Origin: Brevibacterium paucivorans
GTDB taxonomy: Bacteria > Actinomycetota > Actinomycetes > Actinomycetales > Brevibacteriaceae
Assembly: GCF_016907735.1 (NCBI RefSeq)
Contig: NZ_JAFBCP010000001.1
Span: 496,001 to 560,000 of the forward strand
Reading direction: 5' to 3'
DNA length: 64,000 nucleotides
The position numbers and the translations under genes were made by a program. Below the pieces are notes generated by a model. That model searched no databases and was not told the origin of the DNA. It saw only the letters and a program-made list of their open reading frames with translations. Positions 37,951 through 47,853 of the stretch are shown in pieces (the first letter of the stretch is position 1; each line of letters starts with the position of its first letter).

Positions 37951-39090
37951 GTGGCTACTGACAAGAACTCTGACGACCTCGTGTCGCGACGCATGAACGC
38001 AACGGACGACGACCCCGAAGCGACCGCGCAGTTCGACGCGTTCCCACGCGAGAGCACACCCGAAAAACCCAGCATGCTCAGCGACGAAGAGTGGGCTCTT
38101 CTCTCCGACGGACCCGGCAAGAAGTCCCCGGAAACCCCAGACACCTCGGAGGTTGACTCAAAGGACACCGCCGAGGCCACTAAGGATTCCACCGACACTC
38201 AGAAACTCGCTAAAACCCGGGAAACGTCGGTCAAACGCCAACACTCGTCGGCACGACCAGTCGACCGCGAGGAACCCACCCGCGTCATGCCCACAGCAGT
38301 ACCCGCCGGCAGCTCCTCTGCAGCGACGGCCACCTCGGCGCCTTCCACGGCGGCTGCAACCACCTCGGCACCTCAACCTGGTTTCTATCACCGCTTTGGA
38401 TTCCTCGACTTCATCGCAACGGCGATCATTGTTGTGTCAATGCCGTTCATGCTTGTGGCGCTTGCCATCAAGATCGCGTCAAGCGGTATGTTCTTGCGGT
38501 TCGAATACTTCATCAACCCGTGGTTCCCGAACGATAAGTACGGCTTCCACTCAGAAGACCGCCTTCACTACGCGTCCTACGTGGCGAACTACCTGTTCAA
38601 CGGAGACTCGTCGCGCTACCTGGCCGATGTGGTGTTCCCCGACGGAAAACCTGTCTTTACCGACGGCGAGATCGCCCACATGTCCGATGTGAAGGGCCTG
38701 GTCACGCTCTTGTTCTTCATCGCGATCGTGGGCATGATCCTGTCGCTGATTTCAGCGGTGTACCTGGGACGCAAGTACGGCCCTGGCCTCCACCACGCGA
38801 TGCGCTGGTCCGGAATTGTCACCCTGACGTTCTTCGCGATTCTCACGGTCGTGGCGCTCCTGGGTTGGGAGCAGTTCTTCACCGGATTCCACGACATGTT
38901 CTTCGCTTCCGGCACCTGGCAGTTCTACCTAGACGACTCGCTCATTCGCCTGTTCCCACCTCAGTTCTGGATTGACGCGGGAGTCTTTGTCGCTGCCTTC
39001 GTGGTGCTGATTTCGATCCTGCTGATCGCGATCAGTCGCATTGGGCACAAGAAGCGCAAGCTGGCACGCGAGGCCGCGAAACAGGCATGA
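37951..39090 (+). CDS. TIGR01906 family membrane protein
   Basis: About 379 residues. The first ~145 are hydrophilic and low-complexity (Ser, Ala, Thr, Asp); then four or five hydrophobic segments. The segment RLHYASYVANYLFNGD and EIAHMSDVKGLVTLLFF match the TIGR01906 integral membrane family, of unknown function. The frame is open to GTG 37906; GTG 37951 is my preferred start, but neither has a good ribosome site. The octamer CCGAGGTG (as CACCTCGG) occurs three times in the low-complexity region. Confidence 0.75.
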   Translation: MATDKNSDDLVSRRMNATDDDPEATAQFDAFPRESTPEKPSMLSDEEWALLSDGPGKKSPETPDTSEVDSKDTAEATKDSTDTQKLAKTRETSVKRQHSSARPVDREEPTRVMPTAVPAGSSSAATATSAPSTAAATTSAPQPGFYHRFGFLDFIATAIIVVSMPFMLVALAIKIASSGMFLRFEYFINPWFPNDKYGFHSEDRLHYASYVANYLFNGDSSRYLADVVFPDGKPVFTDGEIAHMSDVKGLVTLLFFIAIVGMILSLISAVYLGRKYGPGLHHAMRWSGIVTLTFFAILTVVALLGWEQFFTGFHDMFFASGTWQFYLDDSLIRLFPPQFWIDAGVFVAAFVVLISILLIAISRIGHKKRKLAREAAKQA

Positions 39091-39149
39091 GTGCTTAGAG
39101 TCTCGCGCCCTTAAGGCCCTACGTCTTTAGAGGTAGCCACCGAATGTTG

Positions 39150-39182
39150 AAGGCCCTCAGAGCATTAAGCTCTGAGGGCCTT
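39150..39182. terminator. Terminator between convergent TIGR01906 gene and ppk2
   Basis: A perfect 14-bp stem (39150-39163 with 39169-39182) with loop ATTAA. It can be used from both directions; T-tracts are short. Confidence 0.75.
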
Positions 39183-39194
39183 ACACGTAACTCC

Positions 39195-40097
39195 TTAGTC
39201 GCCTACTGCGTCGCGACCACGGATGACGATCTTGGGGTCGGGCGGGTACACCACTGAGGTGTCTTTACCTTCGTATTCCACCGAGTTGAGGAAGTAGCGC
39301 ATGGCGTTGAGGCGAGCGCGTTTCTTGTCGTTGGACTTCACCGTGATCCACGGGGCGTGGTCGGTGTCGGTGCGCAAGAAGGTCTGCTCTTTGGCTTCCG
39401 TGTAGTCGTCCCAGCGACCCAAGGACTCCAGGTCCATGGGTGACAGCTTCCACTGGCGAACAGGGTCGATCTGGCGGATTGCAAAACGTGTGCGCTGTTC
39501 GTGTTCGGTCACCGAGAACCAGAATTTGGTGAGGTGGATCCCGGACTCCACGAGCATCTTTTCAAACAGTGGCGCCTGCACCATGAACTCTTCGTACTGG
39601 CTGTCGGTGCAGAAGCCCATGACGCGTTCAACGTTGGCGCGGTTGTACCACGAACGGTCGAACATCACGATTTCACCGCGTGTGGGCAGGTGCTTGACGT
39701 AGCGCTGGAAGTACCACTGGCCCATCTCTTGTTCGGTGGGTTTGTTCAGTGCAACCACGCGAGCTGCACGTGGGTTGAGGTGTTCTGTGAACCGTTTGAT
39801 GGTTCCACCCTTACCTGCTGCGTCACGGCCTTCAAACACCAGGACGTGTCGCAGGCCGTTGTCCTGCCCGTAGTACTGGAATTTCAAGAGTTCGATCTGG
39901 AGTTTGTACTTCTCCTGTTCGTACTCGGAACGGGTCATCAACGTGTCGTATGGGTAGCCTTCGCGCCACGTTTCAACGGCGCGTCCGCCCGGGTCGATGA
40001 GGTCAGGGTCGGGGGTGTGCCCGTTGACCACTGTGTAGCCTTCGGTACGGAGTTTGTCGATGTATTCGCGCAGATTTTCTTTCTGATGTGGGTGCAT
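39195..40097 (-). CDS. ppk2: Polyphosphate kinase 2
   Basis: A 300-residue PPK2 enzyme that transfers phosphate between polyphosphate and nucleotides. Walker A-like GRDAAGKGG (90-98), Walker B-like DRSWYNR (147-153), and the lid RQIDPVRQWKLSPMDLESLGRWDDYTEAK are present. The single-domain, ~300-residue form is the GDP/ADP-phosphorylating class I type. With ppx elsewhere in the window it indicates active polyphosphate metabolism. Confidence 0.94.
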   Translation of the reverse strand: MHPHQKENLREYIDKLRTEGYTVVNGHTPDPDLIDPGGRAVETWREGYPYDTLMTRSEYEQEKYKLQIELLKFQYYGQDNGLRHVLVFEGRDAAGKGGTIKRFTEHLNPRAARVVALNKPTEQEMGQWYFQRYVKHLPTRGEIVMFDRSWYNRANVERVMGFCTDSQYEEFMVQAPLFEKMLVESGIHLTKFWFSVTEHEQRTRFAIRQIDPVRQWKLSPMDLESLGRWDDYTEAKEQTFLRTDTDHAPWITVKSNDKKRARLNAMRYFLNSVEYEGKDTSVVYPPDPKIVIRGRDAVGD

Positions 40098-40150
40098 GAC
40101 TCTCCTTTGCCCTATAGCTTCAGCCTAATCGATGCGGAACTTCTGCGATG

Positions 40151-40720
40151 TCAGTGAAGGTCGGCTTTCTTGGGGGTGACGGTGAACCCGTTGTCCTTGT
40201 GGGTACACGACACTCCCCCGTCGTCCGTGACAGTACACGTGGTGTCGTGGGCGGTGAGTTTCACACCGGCTGGCAGTTCCTGGCCACCTTCGGGTGCCTC
40301 TTCGGTGGCCATGTAGGTGTACGTGGGATTGGTTGCGGCAATGAACTTCGCGGGCTTTCCATAATCAAACCCAACAGCGTTAGCCTTCTCTTTCTGCCCG
40401 TATGCATTCTTGAGTTCAGGCGCGTCGTCGGGGAGGTTCTTTGAGTTGCACCCCACGAATGTGTCCGCGATTGTGCACGAGTACGAACGGTCCGCGTTGC
40501 TGAAGTAGTAGTTGTCCTCGGTACCTTTGACAATTCCGCGATAGGCGTCCGCGTCTGCCTCCTCACCCTTGGGTTCAGGTGCAGGGGGCGCCGAGGTGGC
40601 AAGCGGTTTCTTTGCAGGGTTGGGGTTCGAGGGTTGCTCGTTGTCGCTTCCGCACCCTGCGAGCGCGAGGGTCAGGCAGGCGGTGGTGGCGAGTAGAGCA
40701 CGGTGAGGTGAGAGGTTCAT
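40151..40720 (-). CDS. Secreted lipoprotein, hypothetical
   Basis: A 189-residue protein with a lipoprotein signal peptide ending LAGC (Cys23), a Pro/Ala/Lys-rich spacer to about residue 55, and a C-terminal globular part with four cysteines that could form disulphides (SYSCTIADTFVGC and TTCTVTDDGGVSC). No family recognised. Anchored outside the membrane. Confidence 0.8.
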   Translation of the reverse strand: MNLSPHRALLATTACLTLALAGCGSDNEQPSNPNPAKKPLATSAPPAPEPKGEEADADAYRGIVKGTEDNYYFSNADRSYSCTIADTFVGCNSKNLPDDAPELKNAYGQKEKANAVGFDYGKPAKFIAATNPTYTYMATEEAPEGGQELPAGVKLTAHDTTCTVTDDGGVSCTHKDNGFTVTPKKADLH

Positions 40721-40744
40721 ATTCCTATTTCTATGGCATGTTTC

Positions 40745-42805
40745 TTATGGGGATGACAAAACGATGACGGACTGTGCGGGGGCCACGTAGTGATCCGTGA
40801 AGTCCCCGTGCGCGTCCTCATTTGTTGAGTCTAGTTCGAGGTGCCAGGAAGTCTGCGTAGGCAGGGCCACCTCCGTTTCGTCTCCCACGTTGAGGATGAG
40901 AAAAACGCAACCCGTCAGCTCTTCGCCAGAGCGGTAGCCTGCAACACCTCGGATCTCGACACCCAGTGCCGTGAGTTCCGGGTCATGCCAGTCGTCGTCG
41001 GTGGGTGTCTGTCCATCTGCCTTGAACCATTGGATATCAATGTGGCCGTCTTCGCGCGTACCACCGTGGAGGAAGTTCCTCTGTCTCAGAAGTGGCAGAC
41101 GAGCCCGCATCGCGGTCAGTCGTGAAATGAACTCAACCTGGGAGCGTTCTGTCCAGTCAATCCAACCGATTTCGTTGTCTTGTGCGTACGCGTTGTTGTT
41201 TCCGCCTTGCGAGTTGCGCAGTTCATCACCTGCTAACAGCATGGGGACGCCCTGGGATACGAACAGGGTTGTGAGCATTCCTCGGATTCGACGCTCACGG
41301 GCCTCGTTGATGGCCGGGTCGTCGGTGAGGCCTTCTGCTCCCATGTTGTCGGAGACGTTTTCGTTGTGCCCGTCGCGGTTGTCTTCACCGTTAGCTTCGT
41401 TGTGTTTGTCGTTATAGGACACCACGTCGTTGAGGGTGAAGCCGTCGTGGGCGGTCAGTAAGTTGATCGAGGAACTCGCGCTACGTCCCGAGTGGTCAAA
41501 CAGGTTTGCCGAGCCGGTCAGGCACGAACCCATGTCGGCGGTTCCTAAGCTTTCACCGCGCCATGCGCGCCGGACTTTGTCGCGGTAGCTGTCGTTCCAT
41601 TCCTTCCACGGGTACGGGTAGTGGCCCAACTGGTAGCCGTCAATTCCCAGGTCCCACGGTTCAGCGATGAGTTTCACTCCCGCTAGCAGAGGGTCTTGTC
41701 GCACGGTGTAGAAGAACGGCGAGTTGGGCGTGAAGTGGTCTTCCGTGCGACCCAAAGTGCTGGCGAGGTCAAACCGGAAACCGTCGATTCCGTATCGAGT
41801 TACCCAGTGGCGCATGCTGTCCAAGACCAGCCGGATCACCATGTCAGAATCGGGGTTGAGCGAATTGCCGGTACCTGTGACGTCCACATAGTGCCGTCCG
41901 CCGTCCGTGAGCTGGTAGTACCCCGTGTTGTTGAGCCCGCGGTAGCTCAAGGTGGGGCCCATTTCGCTTCCCTCACCGGTGTGGTTAAAAACGATGTCCA
42001 AGATGACTTCGATTCCAGCTTCGTGAAGCGTGTGAACCGCATGCCGAATTTCAGCATCCGCGTCGCGGTGTGCGTATCGAGTCTCAGGGGCCTGCCACGC
42101 TACGGGCTGGTAGCCCCAGTAGTTGCGCTTGTCTTGACGCACCAAGAACTCGTCGTCAATGAACGTTTGAATGGGCAGAAGCTCCAGAGCCGTGACGCCC
42201 AGTTTCTTCAAGTGTTCCACAATGACCGGGTGCGCCAGGGCGGCATACGTCCCCCGAATGTCTTCGGGAATATCCGGGTGTAGCTGCGTCAAGCCCTTCA
42301 CGTGCGCTTCGTAGATGACCGTGTCGCTCCACGGGTGAATGGGCCGGTTCGTCTGAGGGTCGGGACCTTCCGCCGGCCCCTGAACGATCGCTTTGGGTAT
42401 CACTGGGGCCGAGTCACGGTCGTCTTGCACCATGTCGTCTCCCGGGCCCACCGCATATGCGTTCATGAGGCCGTCCCACGACACAGGCCCGGTCAACGCT
42501 TTTGCATACGGGTCGATCAGCAACTTGGCCGGGTTGAAGCGCAGCCCGTTTTCAGGTTGGTGCGGTCCGGTCGCGCGCAATCCGTAGCGCGTGCCTTGAG
42601 TGATTCCTTCGACGTGGGCGTACCACACACCGCCGTCACGGTATGGGACGGCAATTCGCTGTTCGTCTTCTGCGTCAGTGAACACGCACAGTTCGATCAA
42701 GGTGGCATCCGGGGCCCACACTGCGACGTTTGCACCAGTTTCAGTGAGAGTTACCCCCAGTGGCCATGACCGGCCCACACTGACTCGGGAATTTTGTTCA
42801 GTCAC
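40745..42805 (-). CDS. glgX: Glycogen debranching enzyme GlgX
   Basis: A 686-residue GH13 isoamylase-type enzyme cleaving alpha-1,6 branches of trimmed glycogen. A CBM48 domain (WPLGVTLTETGANVAVWAPDA) is followed by catalytic motifs DIVFNHTGEGSEMGP, GFRFDLAS (nucleophile Asp), KLIAEPWD (acid/base Glu) and NLLTAHDGFTLNDVVSYNDKHNEANGEDNRDG. The GTG start overlaps the glgA stop (GTGA). It is the last gene of the glycogen cluster. Confidence 0.95.
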   Translation of the reverse strand: MTEQNSRVSVGRSWPLGVTLTETGANVAVWAPDATLIELCVFTDAEDEQRIAVPYRDGGVWYAHVEGITQGTRYGLRATGPHQPENGLRFNPAKLLIDPYAKALTGPVSWDGLMNAYAVGPGDDMVQDDRDSAPVIPKAIVQGPAEGPDPQTNRPIHPWSDTVIYEAHVKGLTQLHPDIPEDIRGTYAALAHPVIVEHLKKLGVTALELLPIQTFIDDEFLVRQDKRNYWGYQPVAWQAPETRYAHRDADAEIRHAVHTLHEAGIEVILDIVFNHTGEGSEMGPTLSYRGLNNTGYYQLTDGGRHYVDVTGTGNSLNPDSDMVIRLVLDSMRHWVTRYGIDGFRFDLASTLGRTEDHFTPNSPFFYTVRQDPLLAGVKLIAEPWDLGIDGYQLGHYPYPWKEWNDSYRDKVRRAWRGESLGTADMGSCLTGSANLFDHSGRSASSSINLLTAHDGFTLNDVVSYNDKHNEANGEDNRDGHNENVSDNMGAEGLTDDPAINEARERRIRGMLTTLFVSQGVPMLLAGDELRNSQGGNNNAYAQDNEIGWIDWTERSQVEFISRLTAMRARLPLLRQRNFLHGGTREDGHIDIQWFKADGQTPTDDDWHDPELTALGVEIRGVAGYRSGEELTGCVFLILNVGDETEVALPTQTSWHLELDSTNEDAHGDFTDHYVAPAQSVIVLSSP

Positions 42806-44244
42806 GCGGTAAGCCTTTCAAACAGCTCTGCGTACACGCACGCAGAGGACTCCCAGCCCACCGGCGTGCGCATTCCTCTGCGCAGAATCGACCGCCAGAC
42901 TTTCTTCTGGGCAAATAGTTCCGTTGAGTATGCGAGCGCTTCGGAAAGCCCCTGAGTGCTGATATCGGAGAAGGTGATTCCGGTGGCGGTTTTGGCCTCA
43001 ATGTTTTCCGCCGAGGCGTGGGTCACCGAATCTTTGAGACCTCCGGTTGCCGCCACAATAGGGACGGCTCCGTACCTGAGCCCATACATTTGTGTGAGCC
43101 CACACGGTTCGAACCGGGACGGCACCAAAACGGAATCGCCACCGGCGTACATGCGGTGGCTCAACGGTTCGTCATACCCAATTCGTACACCCACAGAACC
43201 AGGGAACCTGCGGGCCAAGTCGTGGAGCGCACTTTCATACCCGGGATCTCCCGATCCCAGAACAGCTAGGGAACCACCTCGGGCAACATATTCAGGAACC
43301 GCGTCAATCAACATGTCGATTCCCTTTTGGTGCGCCAACCTGGTGACCACCACGGACAGCGGCCCTTGTGGTTTAGCCAGGCCGAACTCAGCGATCAGCG
43401 CTTTGCGGTTTTTCTTCTTGCCTTCTTGGCCAGACGCCGAATACGGCACCACGTGAGGGTCGTTTTCTGGGTCCCACACACGTAGGTCAATTCCGTTGAG
43501 AATCCCGAACATTTCACCGCGTTCCGCGCGCATTCGGATGACACCGTCTAGACCAAAACCCCACTCTGGCGACTCGATCTGGCGAGCATACGACGGGCTC
43601 ACCGTGTTCACCGCAGACGCATGCACCATGCCAGCTTTGAGCGCGCTGACAGTGCCGTGGTATTCCAGAGCATCCGGGTGGAAGTCCCATGTAGGCAGGT
43701 TCACGCGGTCCAACTGGTCGGGGCCAAAAATTCCTTGGAACGCGATGTTGTGCAAGGTCATCACGCTTGGTACCGGGGTTCCAGCGTATTTCAGGTAAGA
43801 CGGCACCAAGCCGGCTTGCCAATCGTGGGCGTGGACGACCTCGGGCACCCACCCATCCTTGGTACCTTCCACGGCCAGCCGGGAACCTACCCACGACAGG
43901 GCTGCGAACCGCACGTGGTTGTCCGGATAGTCGTGACCGTCGACGTTGTAAGGGCCGCCTTCGCGATCAAAAAAGTGCGGGGCGTCCAACAACAGGTACT
44001 CAACGTCGTTGAACGTGCCCAACAGGACGCGGGCGGGACCGCCGAACAGGTCATCGGTTTCCCACTGAACACTGGTGCTGTCCGCCCGGTCAGCTAAGCC
44101 CGGGTACGCCGGCATCAGGACGCGACTCTCCCACCCCAGTGGGAGAAGAGCGGAAGGGAGAGCACCAACCACATCGGCCAAACCGCCCGTTTTGACAAGT
44201 GGCGCCGACTCACTTGCCACGGACAGAACGCGACGCGCCATCAC
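42802..44244 (-). CDS. glgA: Glycogen synthase (GT5, E. coli type)
   Basis: A 480-residue ADP-glucose-dependent glycogen synthase. [13 protein letters not shown] (18-30) binds ADP-glucose; [40 protein letters not shown] are GT5 signatures. This is the proteobacterial/plant GT5 enzyme, not the GT4 GlgA/GlgM-type of mycobacteria and corynebacteria. GTG 44244 overlaps the glgC stop; ATG 44241 is an equally possible start. Confidence 0.93.
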   Translation of the reverse strand: MMARRVLSVASESAPLVKTGGLADVVGALPSALLPLGWESRVLMPAYPGLADRADSTSVQWETDDLFGGPARVLLGTFNDVEYLLLDAPHFFDREGGPYNVDGHDYPDNHVRFAALSWVGSRLAVEGTKDGWVPEVVHAHDWQAGLVPSYLKYAGTPVPSVMTLHNIAFQGIFGPDQLDRVNLPTWDFHPDALEYHGTVSALKAGMVHASAVNTVSPSYARQIESPEWGFGLDGVIRMRAERGEMFGILNGIDLRVWDPENDPHVVPYSASGQEGKKKNRKALIAEFGLAKPQGPLSVVVTRLAHQKGIDMLIDAVPEYVARGGSLAVLGSGDPGYESALHDLARRFPGSVGVRIGYDEPLSHRMYAGGDSVLVPSRFEPCGLTQMYGLRYGAVPIVAATGGLKDSVTHASAENIEAKTATGITFSDISTQGLSEALAYSTELFAQKKVWRSILRRGMRTPVGWESSACVYAELFERLTA

Positions 44245-45539
44245 AACCCCAGTTCAGCAGCTCGCCGGTCCAGCATGGGCTGAGTGACGAGAACGACGCC
44301 GCTGTCCGTGCGCCTAAACCAGCGAGCGTCTTCCTCGGGGTCCTGCCCCACAACTAGGCCTTCGGGAATGACCACGCGGGAGTCCAGGACGCAGTCGGTC
44401 AGTTGTGCCGACCGGTGGATCTGGACACGGGGCAAGGCCACGACTCGTTCGAGTGACGAGTATGAGTGGACGCGCGACCCTGTGAAAAGCAGGGAGTGGC
44501 GCACGTCTGAACCGGAAATAATACAGTCGCCGGAGATGAGGGATTGGATCGCCTGACCGCGCCTACCTTCGTCGTCGTGGATGAACTTGGCCGGTGGGGT
44601 CAGTTCCGAGTACGTCCAAATGGGCCAGGAGTTGTCGTACATGTCCAGGGCCGGGATGAAATCCGTGAGGTCGATGTTCGTCTGCCAGAACGAGTCGATG
44701 GTTCCCACATCGCGCCAGTACGGTTCGGTTTCCAGGCCACCCATCACGCAGGAGTCACTGAACTTGTGAGCGTGTGCGTACCCGTTTTGCACGATGTGCG
44801 GGATCAGGTCGTGGCCAAAGTCGTGGCTGGAGTCCACGTTTTCTGCATCTTCCTGGAGGAGCTCACGCAGGAACGACCACTTGAAGACGTAGATCCCCAT
44901 GCTGGCTAGCGCCAGTTCAGGGTTGTCTGGCATTCCGGGTGGATCCGCCGGCTTTTCCAGGAAGTCGATGATACGCCCGGTTTCGTCGGTGTGCATGACG
45001 CCAAACGCGCTAGCTTCTTCACGTGGCACAGTCAAGCACCCAACCGTGACATCAGCGTCGGTTTCAACGTGCTGGCGCAGCATGATTTCGTAGTCCATCT
45101 TGTACACGTGGTCACCGGCGAGCACGATGATGTACTCGACGTTGTAGTCGTCCACGATGTCGATGTTTTGGGTCACCGCGTCCGCGGTTCCCAAGTACCA
45201 CTTGGTTTCGGCAACGCGCTGGCTGGCAGGCAGGATGTCGAGGTATTCGTTGCGTTCGGCGCGGAAGAAACCCCACCCGCGCTGCAGGTGCCGGATCAGC
45301 GAGTGTGCCTTGTACTGAGTGGCCACTGCGATCTTTCGGATTCCCGAGTTCACCGCGTTGGACAGCGGGAAGTCAATAATGCGTGACTTACCCCCAAAGT
45401 GTACGGCTGGTTTGGCACGCCGGTCGGTGAGTTCCTGCAGGCGTGATCCACGGCCTCCGGCCAAAACAAAGGCCATTGCCTGGCTGGTCAAACGGGGGGC
45501 TGCCCCACTCGAGTTTCCGATGACACTGGTTGGACTCAT
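44241..45539 (-). CDS. glgC: Glucose-1-phosphate adenylyltransferase (proteobacterial type)
   Basis: A 432-residue ADP-glucose pyrophosphorylase, the first committed step of glycogen synthesis. [34 protein letters not shown] and [20 protein letters not shown] match alpha-proteobacterial GlgC closely by eye, whereas mycobacterial GlgC reads GGEGKRLYPLTADRAKPAV. The ATG overlaps the glgB stop (ATGA), giving translational coupling. Confidence 0.94.
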   Translation of the reverse strand: MSPTSVIGNSSGAAPRLTSQAMAFVLAGGRGSRLQELTDRRAKPAVHFGGKSRIIDFPLSNAVNSGIRKIAVATQYKAHSLIRHLQRGWGFFRAERNEYLDILPASQRVAETKWYLGTADAVTQNIDIVDDYNVEYIIVLAGDHVYKMDYEIMLRQHVETDADVTVGCLTVPREEASAFGVMHTDETGRIIDFLEKPADPPGMPDNPELALASMGIYVFKWSFLRELLQEDAENVDSSHDFGHDLIPHIVQNGYAHAHKFSDSCVMGGLETEPYWRDVGTIDSFWQTNIDLTDFIPALDMYDNSWPIWTYSELTPPAKFIHDDEGRRGQAIQSLISGDCIISGSDVRHSLLFTGSRVHSYSSLERVVALPRVQIHRSAQLTDCVLDSRVVIPEGLVVGQDPEEDARWFRRTDSGVVLVTQPMLDRRAAELGL

Positions 45540-47749
45540 GATTGATCCTCAACAAAGTAGATCGCGGACAGTGGGGGCAGGGTGAGTAGGGCGGATTGGG
45601 CTTCTGTTCCACACGGCACGGGCTCGGTGTCAATTGCTCCGCAGTTGCCACGGTTGGCCCCGCCGTAGTGGGAAGAGTCGGTATTGAGCGCTTCGTGCCA
45701 GCGACCAGGCACGGGGAACGCGATCCGGTAGTTGGTGCGTTCAACAGGGGTGCAGTTGAGAACCACAACGACGTGAGGGTCTCCGGGATTACCGCGACGC
45801 ATCCACGCGATGACCTGGTCATCTACCGCTTCAAGCAGGAGCCACTGGAAGCCTCGCGGGTCCGTGTCCAGGGCGTGCATCGCAGGCTGGTCGCGGTAAA
45901 ACAGGTTCAGGTCACGGACCACGTTCTGAACGCCCACATGGCCGGGGTCGTTCAAGGTGTTCCAGTCCAAGCTGGCTGAGTGGTTCCATTCGTGGTGCTG
46001 CCCAAACTCTTGTCCCATGAACAAGAGTTTTTTGCCCGGAAACGCCCACATGTACGCGTAAAACAACTTCAGGTTGCCCAACTTGTCCTCATGTGACCCA
46101 GGCATGCGCTGGTACATGGACCCTTTTCCGTGAACCACTTCGTCATGGCTGATGGGCAACACGTAATTTTCCGAATACGCATACGTCATACCGAACGTGA
46201 GCTGATTCTGGTGGTACTTGCGATATACGGGGTCCTTTGCGAAGTACTCCAAGGAGTCATTCATCCAGCCCAGGTTCCACTTGTAACCGAATCCCAGGCC
46301 ACCAGCGTGGACCGGCTTCGTCACACCGGGGAACGCAGTGGATTCCTCGGCTACGATCGCAACTGATTCGTCAGCACCGTAGGCGGCGGTGTTGGTCCGC
46401 TGAAGGAAATTGATGGCTTCGTAATTTTCGCGTCCGCCGTCGCGGTTAGGCACCCACTCGTTATCCTTGCGCGAATAGTCCAGGTAGATCATCGACGCGA
46501 CGGCATCGACGCGTAAACCGTCCAAGTGGTACTCGCTGAGCCAATACAAGGCATTGGACACCAGATAACTCAACACTTCTGGACGGCCATAGTTGAAGAT
46601 AAGTGTGTTCCAGTCAGGGTGAAAGCCCTGACGTGGATCAGCGTGCTCATACAAGGCCGTGCCGTCGAAGTTGCCCAGGCCGTGCGAATCGGTGGGGAAA
46701 TGCCCCGGCACCCAGTCGGCGATCACGCCCAGGCCGCGCGCGTGTGCCGCATCAACAAACGCTTGAAACTCCTCCGGGGTGCCGTAGCGGATGGTTGGCG
46801 CATACAGACCAATTGGCTGATACCCCCACGAACCGTCGAACGGATGCTCACTCACCGGCATGATCTCGATGTGGGTGAATCCCATGTGGTGGGCGTAATC
46901 GACCAGTTCGTCCGCAAGTTCACGGTAGGACATGAAACGTTCACCGTGCTGGTCACGTACACGCTTCCACGAGCCTAAGTGGACTTCGTAAATGCTCACC
47001 GGCGCCGAGGTGGCAAAGGCTTCTCCGCGGACCTCCAGCCAGTCGCTGTCCGTCCAGGTGTGGGCGTCGATGTCGCGCACCACCGAGGCGGTGTGTGGCG
47101 CATGTTCGCTACCGAATCCAACAGGGTCGGCCTTCAGGGGAAGTTGCCCGTTTTCCCCAAGAATGGAGTACTTGTACGTCTCCCCCGCCCCCAGACCAGG
47201 GATGAAAAGCTCCCATACCCCGGTAGCACCTCGGGAGCGCATGGGGTGGGCCGTGTGGTCCCAGCTGTTGAAGTTACCAACGACCGAAACGCGCTTGGCG
47301 TTTGGCGCCCACACAGCGAAATGGACGCCGGGGACTTCTTCGTGGGTGATGAGGTGAGCTCCCAAGGCGCGCCACAACTGGTGGTGGGTACCTTCGCTCA
47401 AGAGGTATTCGTCGATTTCACCCAAAACTGGGCTGAAACGGTACGGGTCGTGACGTTCCTCTACATGACCGCCGGGCCACTGGATGCGCAAGCGGTAGTA
47501 GGGCACATATGGCCCGTGGAAAACCGTTGGTGCGGACGCGTACGGTTTGAGTTCGTGGGACTCGGAGTCATTGACTGCCCACACACGTTCCGCGCCGGGG
47601 ATGTGGGCCACGACCTCGGCCTGGTCTGCGCTGGGCCCCAGAACCGAAAACGGGTCCCAATGCCTGCCTTCAACGACAGCCTGGATTTCAGCGGGCGCCG
47701 GACCGACCTCGGTCACACCGTCCGAATCTGAGGTGATATCCCTGGCCAC
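45536..47749 (-). CDS. glgB: 1,4-alpha-glucan branching enzyme
   Basis: A 737-residue GH13 branching enzyme with the two N-terminal beta-sandwich/CBM48 modules of the long form ([12 protein letters not shown], then [25 protein letters not shown]), and catalytic motifs [17 protein letters not shown] (nucleophile), [12 protein letters not shown] (acid/base) and [16 protein letters not shown] chose GTG 47749, preceded by GAGGAG at five bases, over the GTG 57 bases upstream. glgC overlaps its end. About 100 bases separate it from glgP. Confidence 0.95.
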   Translation of the reverse strand: MARDITSDSDGVTEVGPAPAEIQAVVEGRHWDPFSVLGPSADQAEVVAHIPGAERVWAVNDSESHELKPYASAPTVFHGPYVPYYRLRIQWPGGHVEERHDPYRFSPVLGEIDEYLLSEGTHHQLWRALGAHLITHEEVPGVHFAVWAPNAKRVSVVGNFNSWDHTAHPMRSRGATGVWELFIPGLGAGETYKYSILGENGQLPLKADPVGFGSEHAPHTASVVRDIDAHTWTDSDWLEVRGEAFATSAPVSIYEVHLGSWKRVRDQHGERFMSYRELADELVDYAHHMGFTHIEIMPVSEHPFDGSWGYQPIGLYAPTIRYGTPEEFQAFVDAAHARGLGVIADWVPGHFPTDSHGLGNFDGTALYEHADPRQGFHPDWNTLIFNYGRPEVLSYLVSNALYWLSEYHLDGLRVDAVASMIYLDYSRKDNEWVPNRDGGRENYEAINFLQRTNTAAYGADESVAIVAEESTAFPGVTKPVHAGGLGFGYKWNLGWMNDSLEYFAKDPVYRKYHQNQLTFGMTYAYSENYVLPISHDEVVHGKGSMYQRMPGSHEDKLGNLKLFYAYMWAFPGKKLLFMGQEFGQHHEWNHSASLDWNTLNDPGHVGVQNVVRDLNLFYRDQPAMHALDTDPRGFQWLLLEAVDDQVIAWMRRGNPGDPHVVVVLNCTPVERTNYRIAFPVPGRWHEALNTDSSHYGGANRGNCGAIDTEPVPCGTEAQSALLTLPPLSAIYFVEDQS

Positions 47750-47853
47750 GTTCTCTCCTCGTCGCTCGCCCCTACTGTCATTCAACCACAGCAGGTGACG
47801 GGGCACACGAAAAGTTCGACGAGTTCAGGCAAAGTTCACTCGTGCTTACAGCG